DNA of 46,493 nucleotides from Nemertoderma westbladi (GCA_032718475.1 JAUCBJ010005218.1:1-46493), one strand, 5' to 3'; positions 20,756 through 32,784 are shown, counted from the stretch's first letter. The notes: generated by a model not told the origin, from the letters alone. Made by a program: numbers and translations.

Positions 20756-22234
20756 GTTTTTTACACATAATTAAACATTTTAAAATTCACAATAATACAT
20801 TTATAAAGATTACTTTACGATATTAGGCCTACAGTACAAGTAATAACACTAGATATTTAGAAGCACCAATACTGATTTATGTAGATAGTCATCTTATAAA
20901 ATGTTTATTTAATTAAATAAAAGGTTCTGGCAGTCTGGTGTAAGGATAGCCTCAGTCATGAGGTATATACCTCGTTTCCATGAGGGTCCTATAATAATTT
21001 TCATACTCTAATATTTAAAGCTAGGTAAAGAGTCACGCAAGGTAAAAAAGTTATGAAAGTTCGTTGATAAAATGTAGTACTCTTAAAAGATTGATAAAAT
21101 TCGTTAAAGGTTTGTTAAAATTTGTGAAGCATAGGATGCTAAAATATACAGTAGGCCTAATAAGTAACATAACTCCTGAACTCCAGAACTCTGTAACTGA
21201 ATAATTAGCCATTAGCAGAATACAGGAATAGGCCTATTAAAAATCGAAACCGGCACCCATTTAAAAAAAACCGGGCCTGTATCGGTTCGGCCAAAACCGG
21301 CTCCTACTGCAGTACTGCTGTACTGGTACCGGTGCACCGGTCGATTCCTAATGGTCAGACCCCCCCCCCCCCCCTCCCCCCCTAACTGCATGACACATGA
21401 CTATGCTCTACTGACAGACTGACACTACCGGTCAGCCGGTACTCACTCATTAATTTTATTACAGCATTATTATCTTATCTATCCAGTGTGAATGACAAAT
21501 GACCAGCAACCACTGAACCAGCAACTCACCCAATGAATAAAACCAGAAAACTGTGTACATCAGTGACAGGGACGAACAATTCGCCAGACACTAGAGTTAA
21601 AGGTGCGGACGTATATATACCGTATTCTAACCAAAACAATAAACGAAAGGGGGTAATTGTCGTAAAACCCGCCTCCCGCCTCGGTCAGTCGGTACGGTAC
21701 AACAAAGGAAAGTCAATGGCACAGGTTACAGTTTCATTTTAGCGTGCAATTAGCTGTTATTTCTTGCCTCGATTTCCCCCTGGCTGCCTGGAGAGGTTTG
21801 AAGAATAATAATGAAAGTAAACCTAAATGCACCTAATAACCTATACTAAAACCTATTAACAATTAACCTAACCTAAACCTATATTTTCAAATTTCAAAAA
21901 ATCTGTTTTTGCCAGCCACACATACTGCATACCGCCATACATGTGATTTTGGGCAAGGGCAGGCCTATATACCGGTAGGCCTATATCATAGGCAGATAGG
22001 TCAGTAGGTGTCTGTCATATATCAGTATATGAATTTATATTCCAACATTATTTATTTGTTACTTTGTGCTAAAAAATGTAATTCTAACTCACAATTCCTG
22101 CCTTCAATAATTGAATTATACCTGCTGACCTGTAGCCAGTCGGAACTGCCTAGTCTGGTGCTTTATTAATTATAAATTAATTTATATATATATATATTAT
22201 ATATATACACTAATTAGGCTAATTATATAATATC
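20756..22234. other. Non-coding stretch upstream of the GCP6 gene
   Basis: It contains a C homopolymer with interruptions (21360-21382), many AGGCCTA and ACCGGT words, a copy of CTAACCAAAACAATAAACGA (21627-21646, shared with 5561-5580), and a TA-rich tract directly before the start codon (about 22181-22207). No exon or clear core promoter could be identified. Confidence 0.4.
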
Positions 22235-25200
22235 ATGGAGGCCGAAGGTCCACAATCCCTTTTAAATAATTTATGTGAACATTTCACAAATTCATCTCTC
22301 AAAGACTGTTTATTGGTTACCAATGAACAGAAACGATTGAATTTTTACAAGAAATATAAAGATATAATTTATAGAACTCTAATATTTGGCAAACCAGAGT
22401 ACCACAATAATATCGTAGTACCAAATGTTTGGGACAGTTTTCATTTCCAAGCTTATAATCTCCATCTGCAAGGCAGATCTCACGATGCAGAAGTATTAGT
22501 GGCTGGTTTAGATAATCTAAACGAATTAGTCGATAAATATTCTTTTATAAACGATTCATTGCAACTACTTCTTCTATTACAAACTTCTAATGAACCAGTG
22601 GGCGTTCCCCCCATAATCAATGACAGTGGTGGTATTGTATCAGTTATAAACCAACCCGAATGTACCGGTGCACCATTGCTCGGAAGATTCTTTTACGAGC
22701 TCAACACACCACTAAACTCCCCATCAGATGACCCGCTAGCCGGAGCTATGCACTCTCTGTTCTCACAGCAACTGGGAACCAACCTACATTGCAAAGAATT
22801 ATTCTCTCCCAACGATTCCTCTAATGGCGAGTCTATATATTCCACGCATATTTCTTCCTCTCGATTCTCTAGACTACAATATTGCCAAGGAGACATAATG
22901 TGGCGACTGGTTTCAGATGAGGATGAGGGATTCCAGTCTGGAAGTTCGTCGATTTCCTCCCCGGAGATTCGTGAAATGATTCCGTCAAAGAAAAAATACG
23001 ATGGTTCTTTATGGCTGGAAGCGCTGCGCCGACCTTCTAAAAATAATAAATCATGGGACATTAAAGCGAACTGCAACGTTACGAATTTTCCGCGACTTTC
23101 TGCAGCGAGTAACTCGACTTTGGATCTTTTATTCTACCAACGAATGTTGTTAACAGCTTCTTTGCACCCAGCATCGTACTACAAGATGTTCAAGGCGACG
23201 GAACTACAAGTTATAGACGGCTGTATAAAGGTTATGCTCGGAATTCCATCCCAGATATTCTATTGGAACATCGATAAAATGGAATTCCGTCCGGTTTTTG
23301 GTATTTACATCAGCGGTCGATCTCCACAAGCTATTAATAGTTTCTTAAATGAATTCTCCCTTGGTGGAACCGCTTACAATCGACTAAATTCTTTCATTAA
23401 CAAGTCCCTTACCGATAACGAAGGTTTAATAATGCGAGGGATGAAACAGAGTCTAAATAGGTACTTGAATCTTTACAGGGAGTTTGTTTTACAAGCGGAA
23501 AATATGAATCTAAGTTTAATTAAGTTTAAAAAGATTTACAGCGAATGTCTCGGAGAGATTTGTTATTTATGTAAAACCTGTCGGATTTCTGGTGATCCAA
23601 CCCCATTCGGAGGTGCTTTAATCTCACATTTGTACCAGAACTGCCTCTCAGCTGTGAGTCTCTCTCAGTACCGTCTTTCCCTCTCTTTGTTCAAGTCTGC
23701 TGTGGTCCCATACCTTGCCTACCTCACTGATTGGGTCTACCATGGTCGCATCAATGACAATGTCCACGAATTCCCTGTCAAGTTAAACACGAAATACGAG
23801 TCGTCTCGGGATAAATATTACTGGAGTTCGTCTTTCGTCCTGGAGAACCGACCCTTTCCGGTGTTTCTAGCGGAAATTACACGGGATATTTACATCTGCG
23901 GGAAGTCAATTAACTTACTGAAACTTTGTTACGAAGAACATTATTTCTGCAAGCAGAAATCGAGTCTAAATCGACCGCAACTTTCATTAGCTCTGAGTTT
24001 AAAAAAGCTGCATGAAACGACTGCGGCTGTTAATTCCTATATAACACAAGTTGAATCGATAGTTGAAGCTGAGAAACTCGCAGCCATGGACAATCAGCGA
24101 ATAAAATCGGAGATAAATCTGAGAAATCGAGAGAAACTCGTTAAGAAGGTGATGGAAGAGTTGGAGCTAGAAGAAGAATATCTTAAGAAGAAACAAAAAG
24201 AAGAAACTTTAAATAAAAGAAAACTTTGGGAAATGTTTAAGGAGGAAAGAGAGCGCGATAGTCAGCATAAAAGGGAAGAGAAATTGAAGGAAGAGGAGAT
24301 TAACAGACGAAGGACCGAAGCCGAGGAACTTAGGGAACGTCGTTTGGAAGACGCAGTTAAAGCCGAACTGTTGGAATTGTATGAGAGACGAACTCAAGCT
24401 GCAGAGTTGCGGGAGAGAAAGGAGGATTGGATTCGTAAGAGGAACGCGCTGAAACGCGATAGGGATGAATTGTTGTCCGAGTTGGAAGCCGAAGTTATTA
24501 AAAGCCACAACGAGTATCTTAATAAGGCAGAGATAGGTGCGGGTGATGGGCCGACAGAGTTGGTTGACAAAGCCGGTGTTTATGACTCGAAAGCGACAAC
24601 CTATGTATCCGGTGTGTCTCAAGGGAAGGATGAATGTATTCCTTCTAGGAGTCTCACGTCTAGCGGTGGTAAGATTGTCACACTCAGCCAGTTATCAACA
24701 GCTCATGTAAGTATCGACGGTAACATACAAGGTTATCCGTTAGTTAACGGGGATTCCCAGAGTGAGTCAGATGGTCTTTCCACTATAGTAGAGGAAACTG
24801 AACCTTCTGGCAGCGCCGATACCAGTGTCCTCGAGATCGGAGATATCGATGCTGACTTTGGTATTGATACTTCAATAAACCTCATGGAATTTATTTCACC
24901 TCCAAAAGCGAAACCCACAAGCGACTATCAAATAATCCCAGAGATTTACCAACATATAGAAACTGAAAGTATTGTTGGGACCTCAAAAAATAAACCAGCA
25001 AAACTTACCACGTTAGTTGAAATTCACGATAAAACAGCTCTGGAGGTCATCCATACTGATGTAACTCATAGCAAAGTGACTAATGCAGACGCTGCTGATC
25101 CTATGAGATACGTTATTGACTCAATCAAACATGATGACGATGATGATAAGGTTATTGGAAAAATAATGGATGGTAATGAGGTAGATGATTGTGGAGTAGT

Positions 25201-26605
25201 TTATAATAAGATAGTTGAAGTTGTAAATGTTGATGATTCAAACAATACTGTTGATGTTGCGAATATCGACGTAATTATTGACAGTTCAGATAATGATATA
25301 GTGGATAACATTGTTAGTTTCAATGCGCCTCTCCGCGCTAAAGAACCGCCTTCTCGTATAAAGGAGATGATTTATTTCGGATTAGGAGAGGACCAAGGCT
25401 CGCACTCAGTAGTAGATTCTACTGTTTCTATACTTTCCGACATGGAGGAAGTTGAATATCCACTCCAACCGTACAATAGCTACAGAGCTATGAATGATTC
25501 CCCATGCACTGATATCTTCCATAGAACCAATTCATCTTGTCTGCCGTTGGAGGGCGACCTGATAGCGTCGTCGTTGCACTCGCTACCAGTTCTTATTAAA
25601 CAATCTCTATTCACGCCTCTTCTTACTCATATATCTTTAGTAAACAAAGCTGTTGTTCATTACTACTTCGAAAATCTAAAGATTCAGTCTCATTTCTTGA
25701 GTCTCCGAAGTTACATGTTCCTTGAAGATGGAGAATTCTCATTGTCCATGACAGACGCCTTGTTCCGTAATGTTAGCAACGTGGCACTGACCTCCTTATA
25801 CTCACCGGGGTCTATAAATAGCATCCTAAACACTTCAATTGACCAATCACAACGGGCCTCCAATGACCGTAACACTCAGTGGCTTTCTTTCGCACTTAAA
25901 GACGAACCAAGATACGATTCGGTTTACACCCACAACTACATGGATTGTCTAACACTGATGTATAAAGCGCCGTGGCCTGTTAATATTATTATTACTGACT
26001 CGGCGCTTTTTAAATATAACAAGATATTTTCTTTTATGATTCAACTTAAACGCGTTTCGTGGTCTTTGAAACAAAGCAATTGTATATTGCGAGAAATCTC
26101 AGAGAGATCCTACCATATTCATTTCGTACAGATTTCCCACAGGCATATGTTGCTATTCATATCGGTTATCTTGGGTTACGTTTCTAACCATATCGTACAT
26201 GTATGCTGGTTGGAGTTCCAGAAGGAGTTAGAGTCAGTATCCAGTCTGGACCATCTCAAAGAGGTACATTCGGACTATCTCAACCGTGCGATTTTTGTTT
26301 GTTTACTTAACGATAAAGCGGCTCCGGTAATGAAGGTGATAACGAGTATGTTCGATACGATTCTCGAGTTCAACCAGCTGGTTCGACAATCCTATCTCTC
26401 AGCGGAGAGCGGCGAAATGCCCCTCTCAGTGTCGATAGAAAGGAGTTTCAATCGTCTCAAGTCACTTTACTTTCAGTTCCATAAACTGTCTCTGTTTCTT
26501 TACAGGGTTGTTGATAAATTAATTGCCTCGGGTTATCAGCCGCATTTAGATGACTTTTTGCTTAGATTGAATTTTAACGGTTACTATGAACGTCAATTAA
26601 TCTGA
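22235..26605 (+). CDS. TUBGCP6: Gamma-tubulin complex component 6 (GCP6), single exon
   Basis: The 1456-residue protein matches GCP6, a subunit of the gamma-tubulin ring complex that nucleates microtubules at centrosomes and spindle poles and helps recruit gamma-tubulin. Visible parts are: an N-terminal region; the GRIP1-like block (about 300-580), with GIYISGRSP and the GKSINLLKLC motif near 555-565; a charged coiled coil (about 590-765); a long acidic, Ser/Asp-rich linker (about 766-1110); and a C-terminal GRIP2, gamma-tubulin-binding domain (about 1115-1456) that includes LPVLIKQSL, HISLVNKA, FLEDGEFS and the terminal YQPHLDDFLLRLNFN. Human GCP6 is longer (about 1819 residues) because of a 27-residue repeat array that is missing here. 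The ATG at 22235 is the first after an in-frame TAA at 22220-22222. The whole frame is open over 4.4 kb without an intron, whereas vertebrate TUBGCP6 has many. It is either an intron-loss gene or a functional retrocopy. I see no poly(A) tract or target duplication to prove the latter. Confidence 0.95.
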   Translation: MEAEGPQSLLNNLCEHFTNSSLKDCLLVTNEQKRLNFYKKYKDIIYRTLIFGKPEYHNNIVVPNVWDSFHFQAYNLHLQGRSHDAEVLVAGLDNLNELVDKYSFINDSLQLLLLLQTSNEPVGVPPIINDSGGIVSVINQPECTGAPLLGRFFYELNTPLNSPSDDPLAGAMHSLFSQQLGTNLHCKELFSPNDSSNGESIYSTHISSSRFSRLQYCQGDIMWRLVSDEDEGFQSGSSSISSPEIREMIPSKKKYDGSLWLEALRRPSKNNKSWDIKANCNVTNFPRLSAASNSTLDLLFYQRMLLTASLHPASYYKMFKATELQVIDGCIKVMLGIPSQIFYWNIDKMEFRPVFGIYISGRSPQAINSFLNEFSLGGTAYNRLNSFINKSLTDNEGLIMRGMKQSLNRYLNLYREFVLQAENMNLSLIKFKKIYSECLGEICYLCKTCRISGDPTPFGGALISHLYQNCLSAVSLSQYRLSLSLFKSAVVPYLAYLTDWVYHGRINDNVHEFPVKLNTKYESSRDKYYWSSSFVLENRPFPVFLAEITRDIYICGKSINLLKLCYEEHYFCKQKSSLNRPQLSLALSLKKLHETTAAVNSYITQVESIVEAEKLAAMDNQRIKSEINLRNREKLVKKVMEELELEEEYLKKKQKEETLNKRKLWEMFKEERERDSQHKREEKLKEEEINRRRTEAEELRERRLEDAVKAELLELYERRTQAAELRERKEDWIRKRNALKRDRDELLSELEAEVIKSHNEYLNKAEIGAGDGPTELVDKAGVYDSKATTYVSGVSQGKDECIPSRSLTSSGGKIVTLSQLSTAHVSIDGNIQGYPLVNGDSQSESDGLSTIVEETEPSGSADTSVLEIGDIDADFGIDTSINLMEFISPPKAKPTSDYQIIPEIYQHIETESIVGTSKNKPAKLTTLVEIHDKTALEVIHTDVTHSKVTNADAADPMRYVIDSIKHDDDDDKVIGKIMDGNEVDDCGVVYNKIVEVVNVDDSNNTVDVANIDVIIDSSDNDIVDNIVSFNAPLRAKEPPSRIKEMIYFGLGEDQGSHSVVDSTVSILSDMEEVEYPLQPYNSYRAMNDSPCTDIFHRTNSSCLPLEGDLIASSLHSLPVLIKQSLFTPLLTHISLVNKAVVHYYFENLKIQSHFLSLRSYMFLEDGEFSLSMTDALFRNVSNVALTSLYSPGSINSILNTSIDQSQRASNDRNTQWLSFALKDEPRYDSVYTHNYMDCLTLMYKAPWPVNIIITDSALFKYNKIFSFMIQLKRVSWSLKQSNCILREISERSYHIHFVQISHRHMLLFISVILGYVSNHIVHVCWLEFQKELESVSSLDHLKEVHSDYLNRAIFVCLLNDKAAPVMKVITSMFDTILEFNQLVRQSYLSAESGEMPLSVSIERSFNRLKSLYFQFHKLSLFLYRVVDKLIASGYQPHLDDFLLRLNFNGYYERQLI

Positions 26606-26784
26606 AGGATCATAACGCTTTGATATACTGCCTTATAGTTCTTAGCTTTATATATTCTGTACATTTTGTAATATATTTTTTCGATTATTTGTACATCGTC
26701 AAGAGCTGATTTATCAATTATTATTATATAAGACGCCTCACTCTTTCAATATATGTGAATGTGGCTCTGAAAAAATTCATTCCA

Positions 26785-26790
26785 AATAAA
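26785..26790 (+). promoter_or_regulatory. Polyadenylation signal of the GCP6 gene
   Basis: AATAAA lies about 180 bp after the stop codon and is the first such hexamer downstream. It predicts a short 3' UTR. Confidence 0.55.
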
Positions 26791-27781
26791 TATAATACAA
26801 GTTTTTATCGAATGATACTTGATACATTTTAATACAATTTACTTTACTGATCGTGTGGAATAACGTCGCCGTTTCATACCTTTACCGCTAAATCAGCAAA
26901 ACTTTATATTCGGCCACTGTGACTTTTAAAACGGCAAAAAGTGCAAATTTTATGCGAAATTTAGTACCTTTTATCATTCAATACCTTTTTTCATGCTGAA
27001 AACGAATCGGATAATAAAATTTTGATTCAGGTTGTGGAAAGTTATTGAGCTAAAAATAAAATTTTCTCCCAAAGTCTATAGATTTTCAAGTAGAACGTGA
27101 TTTCAAATTCCAAAGTCTATATTTTAATGTAGTCTTTGGATATACAATCGATTAGTAATTGCTAATCTAATTAGCTCAAAGTCTGTCAAGTTATATTTCA
27201 CAGTGTTACTACAGTAATTCACTGTCTACATTATAGTTGGAAAGCGGGAGTAAAGTAACAGCACACACTAATATCTCATGGCAGACCATTTTATACACAA
27301 TTCCGTCCAGCTGATAATAACACTCCGGATAATACCGCACTGGATAATGAACGCACCGTATATGAAATAATAATTGTATGACAGTTATGTTCCAGTTATC
27401 AATCATTATAGAAAAAAGTACAAAGAAACTTTTCAGACGAAATTTTTAAAAAATATGCCTTTAAACAAATAACGAATATAACAACTGAAGTATTGTAACA
27501 TCGAATTTAGCAGACAAGAACCAAATAATTACTGTTTATACTGTAACTAATGATTTATAAATAAAATATACGCCGAATCCATTTAGAACGATATGTTCTA
27601 GAGCGCTTTTGGTAGTGATGTTACAGAGCGTTTTAGAACAGTGTTTAAGAAATTTGCACACTGTTTTACATATCTTTTCACCTTCAGAGCGCTGTTTATG
27701 GGTTTTATATATATATTTGTATATTACACCAAGAAGGTATTAGTTTGCCACAAGTGTTATAAGTTTAGTAAGTTTAATAAG
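26791..27781. other. AT-rich intergenic stretch
   Basis: No gene, RNA or clear repeat ends recognised. A minus-strand frame at 27209-27406 shows no domain and is not called. Confidence 0.4.
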
Positions 27782-28140
27782 TTTAGTGTCATTTAAAAAA
27801 TGACACTAAAAAGACTACTCCTCCGTTATTTCCCATTTTGATTTTCCGATACCATATTTTTTGGAATCAGCATGTTAAATTTTATCATATTCTTCGGCCA
27901 CTTTTTTTATTTTCATTTTCTATTTCTGATAATTGGCAATTTTGTAAATAAAAATTCAAAATTTTTTAAAAATTTAAAAAATACACGTTTTTAATGTATT
28001 TTCTTAAAAAAAATGTGGAAATCCAAAAATCTGAAATCAAAAAAAGTGGCCGAAAAATATTAAAGTTTATTAAATTTCCTTTCATAAAAATCACAAAAGA
28101 AGTTAAGAAATGGCGGATGAGTAGTGTTTTTTTTTTGTAA
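27782..28140. repeat. Fold-back sequence with terminal 13-bp hairpin
   Basis: 27782-27810 is a perfect hairpin (TTTAGTGTCATTT, 3-nt loop, reverse complement). After it, ACTACTCCTCCG...CGGCCACTTTTTTT (about 27815-27920) returns in inverted, diverged form at about 28040-28130 (AGTGGCCGAAAA...CGGATGAGTAGT). This looks like a degraded fold-back element. Its GTGTCATTT/ATGACAC core resembles the ends of the palindrome at 267-1159. Confidence 0.55.
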
Positions 28141-28206
28141 AAAATGTAGTTCGTTATAATTTAAAAATGCAGTTTTCACTTTTAATGAAATTTAGCAAGT
28201 CTATCT

Positions 28207-28235
28207 GTCTGTCCGTTATATTTTAACGGACAGAC
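28207..28235. repeat. 12-bp stem hairpin
   Basis: GTCTGTCCGTTA (28207-28218) pairs with TAACGGACAGAC (28224-28235) across a 5-nt loop. Related ACGGACAGAC words recur at about 28391 and GACAGACC at about 28374. Function unknown. Confidence 0.7.
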
Positions 28236-28242
28236 TGACAGG

Positions 28243-29562
28243 CTTACATGCACGAACGACGAAGCCAAATTTGATACTGATATCAGGAATGAAGTTACGG
28301 ACCATGAAAACCAATATTGGAAATTTTTTAGACAGATAGTATGAATTCCATTGTTTTGGAGACATACTGTCGGACAGACCGACAGTAAAACGGACAGACA
28401 GCCATATATCGAGAAGTAAGGCAGATCTTGCTAAACGGTTTTCATATTTGGAATCTTGAATAAATTCTGCTCCAGATGAAATTTAAAAAAAAAATCGAAA
28501 ATTTTAACCAGGGGAGGTTAATGGGTTACAGATTTGACCAGTTTTGCAGATTTGCCTACCTGAATTCACAGATGCTACGGGAGGGAATTTTTTGATAATT
28601 GATCGGTGTCGACAGATATCCTGTGCCGAATTTAATCGATTTCAAATCTACAAACATTTTTCAATTATTATATCAAACCATTTAATTTGGCTCCCAAGGT
28701 AAAGATATGAATGAAGTTGCTAAATTGTGTTGTTATTGTCGAACATTGCAACTATGCTTTCTTATATTCGAAATATGACGACGGAATCTCAAGACATACT
28801 GAAATTAAAGGACTTCTATCCCTGAATACTGTAGGTTATAACAAACCCAAAGGCAGCCCCAAGTATTCAAGTAGTGAACTTCGTTTTGCTCTGTTACTGA
28901 TATATACATCCAATAGTGCATACAAGGTAGGCTATGTCAAACACGATTACAGTAAAATCTATTTAATATTATTCTAATTATATATAAAATTATTTTTGTT
29001 ATTTATATGGAAGTCAGGTTTGTTATTGTTTTTTTTTACCAAGCCCGAGCGTAGCGAGGTTAATTAGAAACGAGAGCAAAGTGAAAATATGTTCCTTTAT
29101 TTAGTGTCTAGTTTATGTTACTATCTACCGATGCAGTACCTTAATGCAGTTTGTACCGATGAATGTAAATCCCATTACAAATTTATTAAGTTAAATATTT
29201 GTTATTAGGTTAAATAGGCGTTAAATAACGAGTTATGTGGTTCTAGAGTGCCCAATATCCAAGTAACCAATGGTACGGTAAGCTACTGTACTGTAGTACT
29301 GTACAGTAGTTTGATTTGCATTGTGCTAAAGTGTCTGTTGACAGTGTTATAACGGCCCCTACGCCAAAGTGGTGAGGGTTGGATCTCGATGGGTATCAAC
29401 ACAATAAAGTATATAATATATCAGGTCAGTATATATTATCACAACTAGTCTGATACCAGCAAACACAGACTGCACGGTCGGTACCAGGCTACTGGTAGAC
29501 GGAGGTAGGAAAGGTAGGTACTACTACTACTAGGATCGGCATGCTGCATTGCAGCTGCATTT
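28243..29562. other. Intergenic stretch
   Basis: No supported gene. GCCCGAGCGTAGCGAGG (about 29044-29060) is a short GC-rich island of the type often seen at ends of small dispersed repeats, but I could not find its partner. A short palindrome-rich CAGTA/TACTG block lies at 29280-29310. Confidence 0.35.
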
Positions 29563-30800
29563 TTAAGAATGCTGTGCCGGCTTGTCAACAAAATTGCACC
29601 GCCACAACTCCCTATCACCCATGACATTTGCTAGATCATCCGCATCTTCAAGGCCAGTGTCCTTTAAGATGCTTCTCAAGAAAGTCATGGGCTGTCCACC
29701 ATGCTTATTCACTCCATGAGGCTGCCAAAGTACAAGATTATGCACTGGCTGGTCCTCACGGCGAAAGCAATGTCCTGCAAAGCGGAGGCGATTTTGTTCT
29801 AATGTCAAGCTTGGGGGAACCAATGAGACACCTCCAATGTTATATAGTGTGTGGTTGGAGATGTGTGCATTGTACTTGACACAATGAATCCGGCGTAGCA
29901 TTCTTGTGAATGTGCCATCCAGAGATTTGGTGTCCTCAGCAGTTAGAGCCCAGCATGGACTCCCATAGAGGAGTACTGGAACTACTGCTGCTCTAAATAA
30001 TCGGACCTTAAGTTTCCGATTAATTCTCGGTGACTTACAAATCCTGGAAAGCCTATTCAAGGCTGCCCATGCCTTTCCCTTACGTATTCGAAGGTCCTCA
30101 CCTGACTTCCGGATCCATGATCCCAGGTAACAGAAGTCGTCCACATGCTCAAGCATACCATCCTTTGAGCTTATGCTCATCCGATCAGAGACTGGCTGAG
30201 GACTTTCAAAGTTAACTGTCAAAATTTTGGTCTTTCTGGAGTTAATAAAAAGACCAACACTAGAAGCAGCATGTTCTAATGAGCTGAGGAGCCGTTGGGC
30301 TCCCTCTAGTGATTCTGAGAGTACTCATAAGTCATCAGCAAAGTCTAGATCAGTTAGGTACTTGGCTTGAATTCCTCGACTTCTGGAGCCAGTAGGTGGA
30401 GTTATCATCACCCCATCATCATTATGATGATCTAAGGACATGCGTAGAACATAGTCAACCACAATAATGAACAAGAATGGTGCAAGTGTGTCTTCTTGGA
30501 GGACGCCCCATAACACTTCAAATGGTTCTGTGTCACCGTCAACAGTAGACACAAATGTTGTCGAACCATCGTATACTGATCTGATTGCTGCAATAATTTC
30601 ATCAGGAATCCCATATAATGAAAGTATGCTGAACATACGTGAGCGAGAGACTGAATCAAAGGCCTTGAAGAAGTCAACAAAGATAACAGCCTGTCGTTCT
30701 TTTTTGAAAATTCTTCAATTATCCTTCTAAGTGCCAAAATGGGCTCCATGGTCCCACGACCTTTACGGAACCCATTCTGATTTAGGTAGGTAACTATACT
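29563..30800 (-). pseudogene. Non-LTR retrotransposon pol fragment A
   Basis: Reading on the minus strand, the order is NGFRKGRGTMEP (RT finger, near 30770), a frameshift in an A-run near 30700, KAFDSVSRSRM, then GVLQEDTLAP (30510 region), then the catalytic FADDL (near 30330) followed at once by an in-frame TGA (30325-30327). The same frame continues to 29563 with FCYLGSWI, GKAWAALNRL and FRAAVVPVLLYGS. The pattern is that of RTE-like and related endonuclease-RT elements; I do not assign the clade. The endonuclease and the first RT motifs are absent, so it is 5'-truncated near 30800. The first G of the usual QGD motif is E here (QED). Confidence 0.85.
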
Positions 30801-31279
30801 GATATATCGGTAAGATAGTGCTGCCATGTAACACAGCCAGACCGAGGCCCCTTCGACAGTGCGGTACCTGTGGGGCCTTAAGTCTATATCCACCACAATC
30901 TACTTATGCTATATATATGCTAGACCTAACGTGCGCCAGCCGTTTCTTTCATTTTCTTTCACTTATGACCTCATCAGGTGAGAGGGTTTCGAAACTGGTA
31001 TGCAAAACTTTCAGTTTCAGGTACTGCATAATGCAAACAGTAAGTACAGTATATGGTACTGGCATATAAGTAACGATAACAACAATGTTGCCAAGCAAAA
31101 CTGCAGTTTCAAAGGGTGCTAAATGCAATTATTTTGCATATAACTATGAAAAGAACTCGAAATGTAGAAATGTCCAGTCTAATGGGTTGGAAAGCTAGGG
31201 TGACTAACTACAGTATAACTAATGCAAAAGAACATTAAACAAAGCAACAACATCACTGCTATTCGAGAATAGTAGATGC

Positions 31280-32660
31280 TTAACAACTTAATATGATAAA
31301 ATCCTGCCTGAGTCAATATAAGGAACATCCCTACTCTTCATAGCCATAACGCATGGGGGGTCGGCGTGTCCGTATTGGGCAATGGGAAGTTGACTGAGGT
31401 GACGGTATACCGGGCGCTGGACGCTCATTATTGGGATCGAGTCATGGGAGGCCAAGTGCTGGGGGTTCGCGAGGTTTGCTACCACAGGGTGGCACTGGTG
31501 GGTCTTCATCGCTTGATTCTCTTGATCGCGACTGTGTGGGTGCCTGTGTGGGTTCATGTTCAATATTGCGGCACCAGGTAGCACTCTGCGCGGGGTACTC
31601 GGTACGTTTGGGCACGAAGTTGGGAACCGATAAATTTTCGGATGTTGATCCAATCATCATCGACTGAAGATACAATGTATCGAGGGCGACCATGTAACTT
31701 TGAGCCGTCAGCACAGAGGTGAATTAAATCACCCATTTGTATCGGTGAGTGTGGTGCGGCTAAGGAGGATGTTGCTGGAAGTCTGCACTTAGCCTTCATA
31801 CTGGTGGAATGATTGGTTGCCTGGTTGCGATGTTGGTGAAGGATGAGGGCATCGTCATCGAGTGGTAGTTGGTCGCCATAAACTGATCTGATCACGTTGG
31901 TTGATAATTTCGCGGGCTGACAGACCACTGTGGCGTATGCGTTGGTTCAGATTAGCAACAGCGATTTCTTGTGACATGGTGGAAAATGGCCCCCGGAGAG
32001 GTGCAAGCGGAGGAGTTCTTCCTCAAGTTCGCGAACACCATTTTGTGACACCACCATGAACGAGGAGGTCGCCAAGGACATATGTCATAAGTTCCTCAAG
32101 GGCTGTTCTGAGCCCAGCATGCCTATGGCTGAACGAATTTAGACACAGACACCATGGAAGGGGGTGACAACACCACAGAACTTATAGGAGTCTTGGCTGA
32201 GGGGAATCTGGTAAAATGCGCTTGTTAATTCAGTTTTAATTAGGAACTTATACTGGCCAAGAGAGGAGATAGTGGAGTTCACATCAGGTAATAGGGAGGG
32301 TTGGGGATTGGCATATTTAGCGACTTCGTTAAATGCAGTGACTAAGCGAGTTCCACCATTTGGTTTAGCAACAAGGAATGAGGGACTTAGGTGCTCCACA
32401 CGGGCACCAACACTCAGGAGTTGCGAATACACCAAGTGCCTCCAACTCATCGAACTGCTCTTGGAGTTCGACCAAGCGGTTGCGCCCATACTGGGGAATA
32501 CAGCCTTTAGTCTGTGGGGGTAGGGTGGGACCCATATTCACAGTGGCTTCAAATGGCCCAGCAGCGCCGTTATAGCCTGGGTAAACTGGTGAGAACAAGG
32601 TGAAGTGGCGATTGAGGATCAGCGAAAATTGTAGGCGTTCTGCTAGCATGAGTATGTAGT
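31280..32660 (-). pseudogene. Gypsy-type LTR retrotransposon pol remnant with internal deletion
   Basis: On the minus strand the 5' part (32365-32660) holds a pre-RT segment ending [16 protein letters not shown]. It is followed by RT motifs [16 protein letters not shown] and [10 protein letters not shown], then CGVVTPF (to about 32140). The Asp expected in RT motif A is Glu (KTELTSAF), so the site was probably inactive. After about 32100 the sequence jumps to the integrase C-terminal region (GDLIHLCADG...GRPRYIVSSVDDDW...RAECYLVPQY, 31560-31930). The rest of RT, RNase H and the integrase core are therefore deleted. A Pro/Ser-rich tail follows to about 31280. No LTR was identified. Confidence 0.8.
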
Positions 32661-32784
32661 CCGGGTCAAGATGTCATGTATGTTGGATTTTGGAGGATCA
32701 GAACCTCTTGGCCGTCATGCGGAAGGAGAGGTAAGAAGATCTGACTCCGATGTATCAAGCGCAGGTGTGACACGTGCAATGTGG

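Noticed and set aside
22693-24918. Antisense frames inside the GCP6 gene
   Set aside because: No domain, and fully explained by the codon composition of the sense gene.
28711-28977. 88-codon plus-strand frame as a small gene
   Set aside because: No recognised domain, no regulatory context, and AT-rich flanks; chance frame cannot be excluded.
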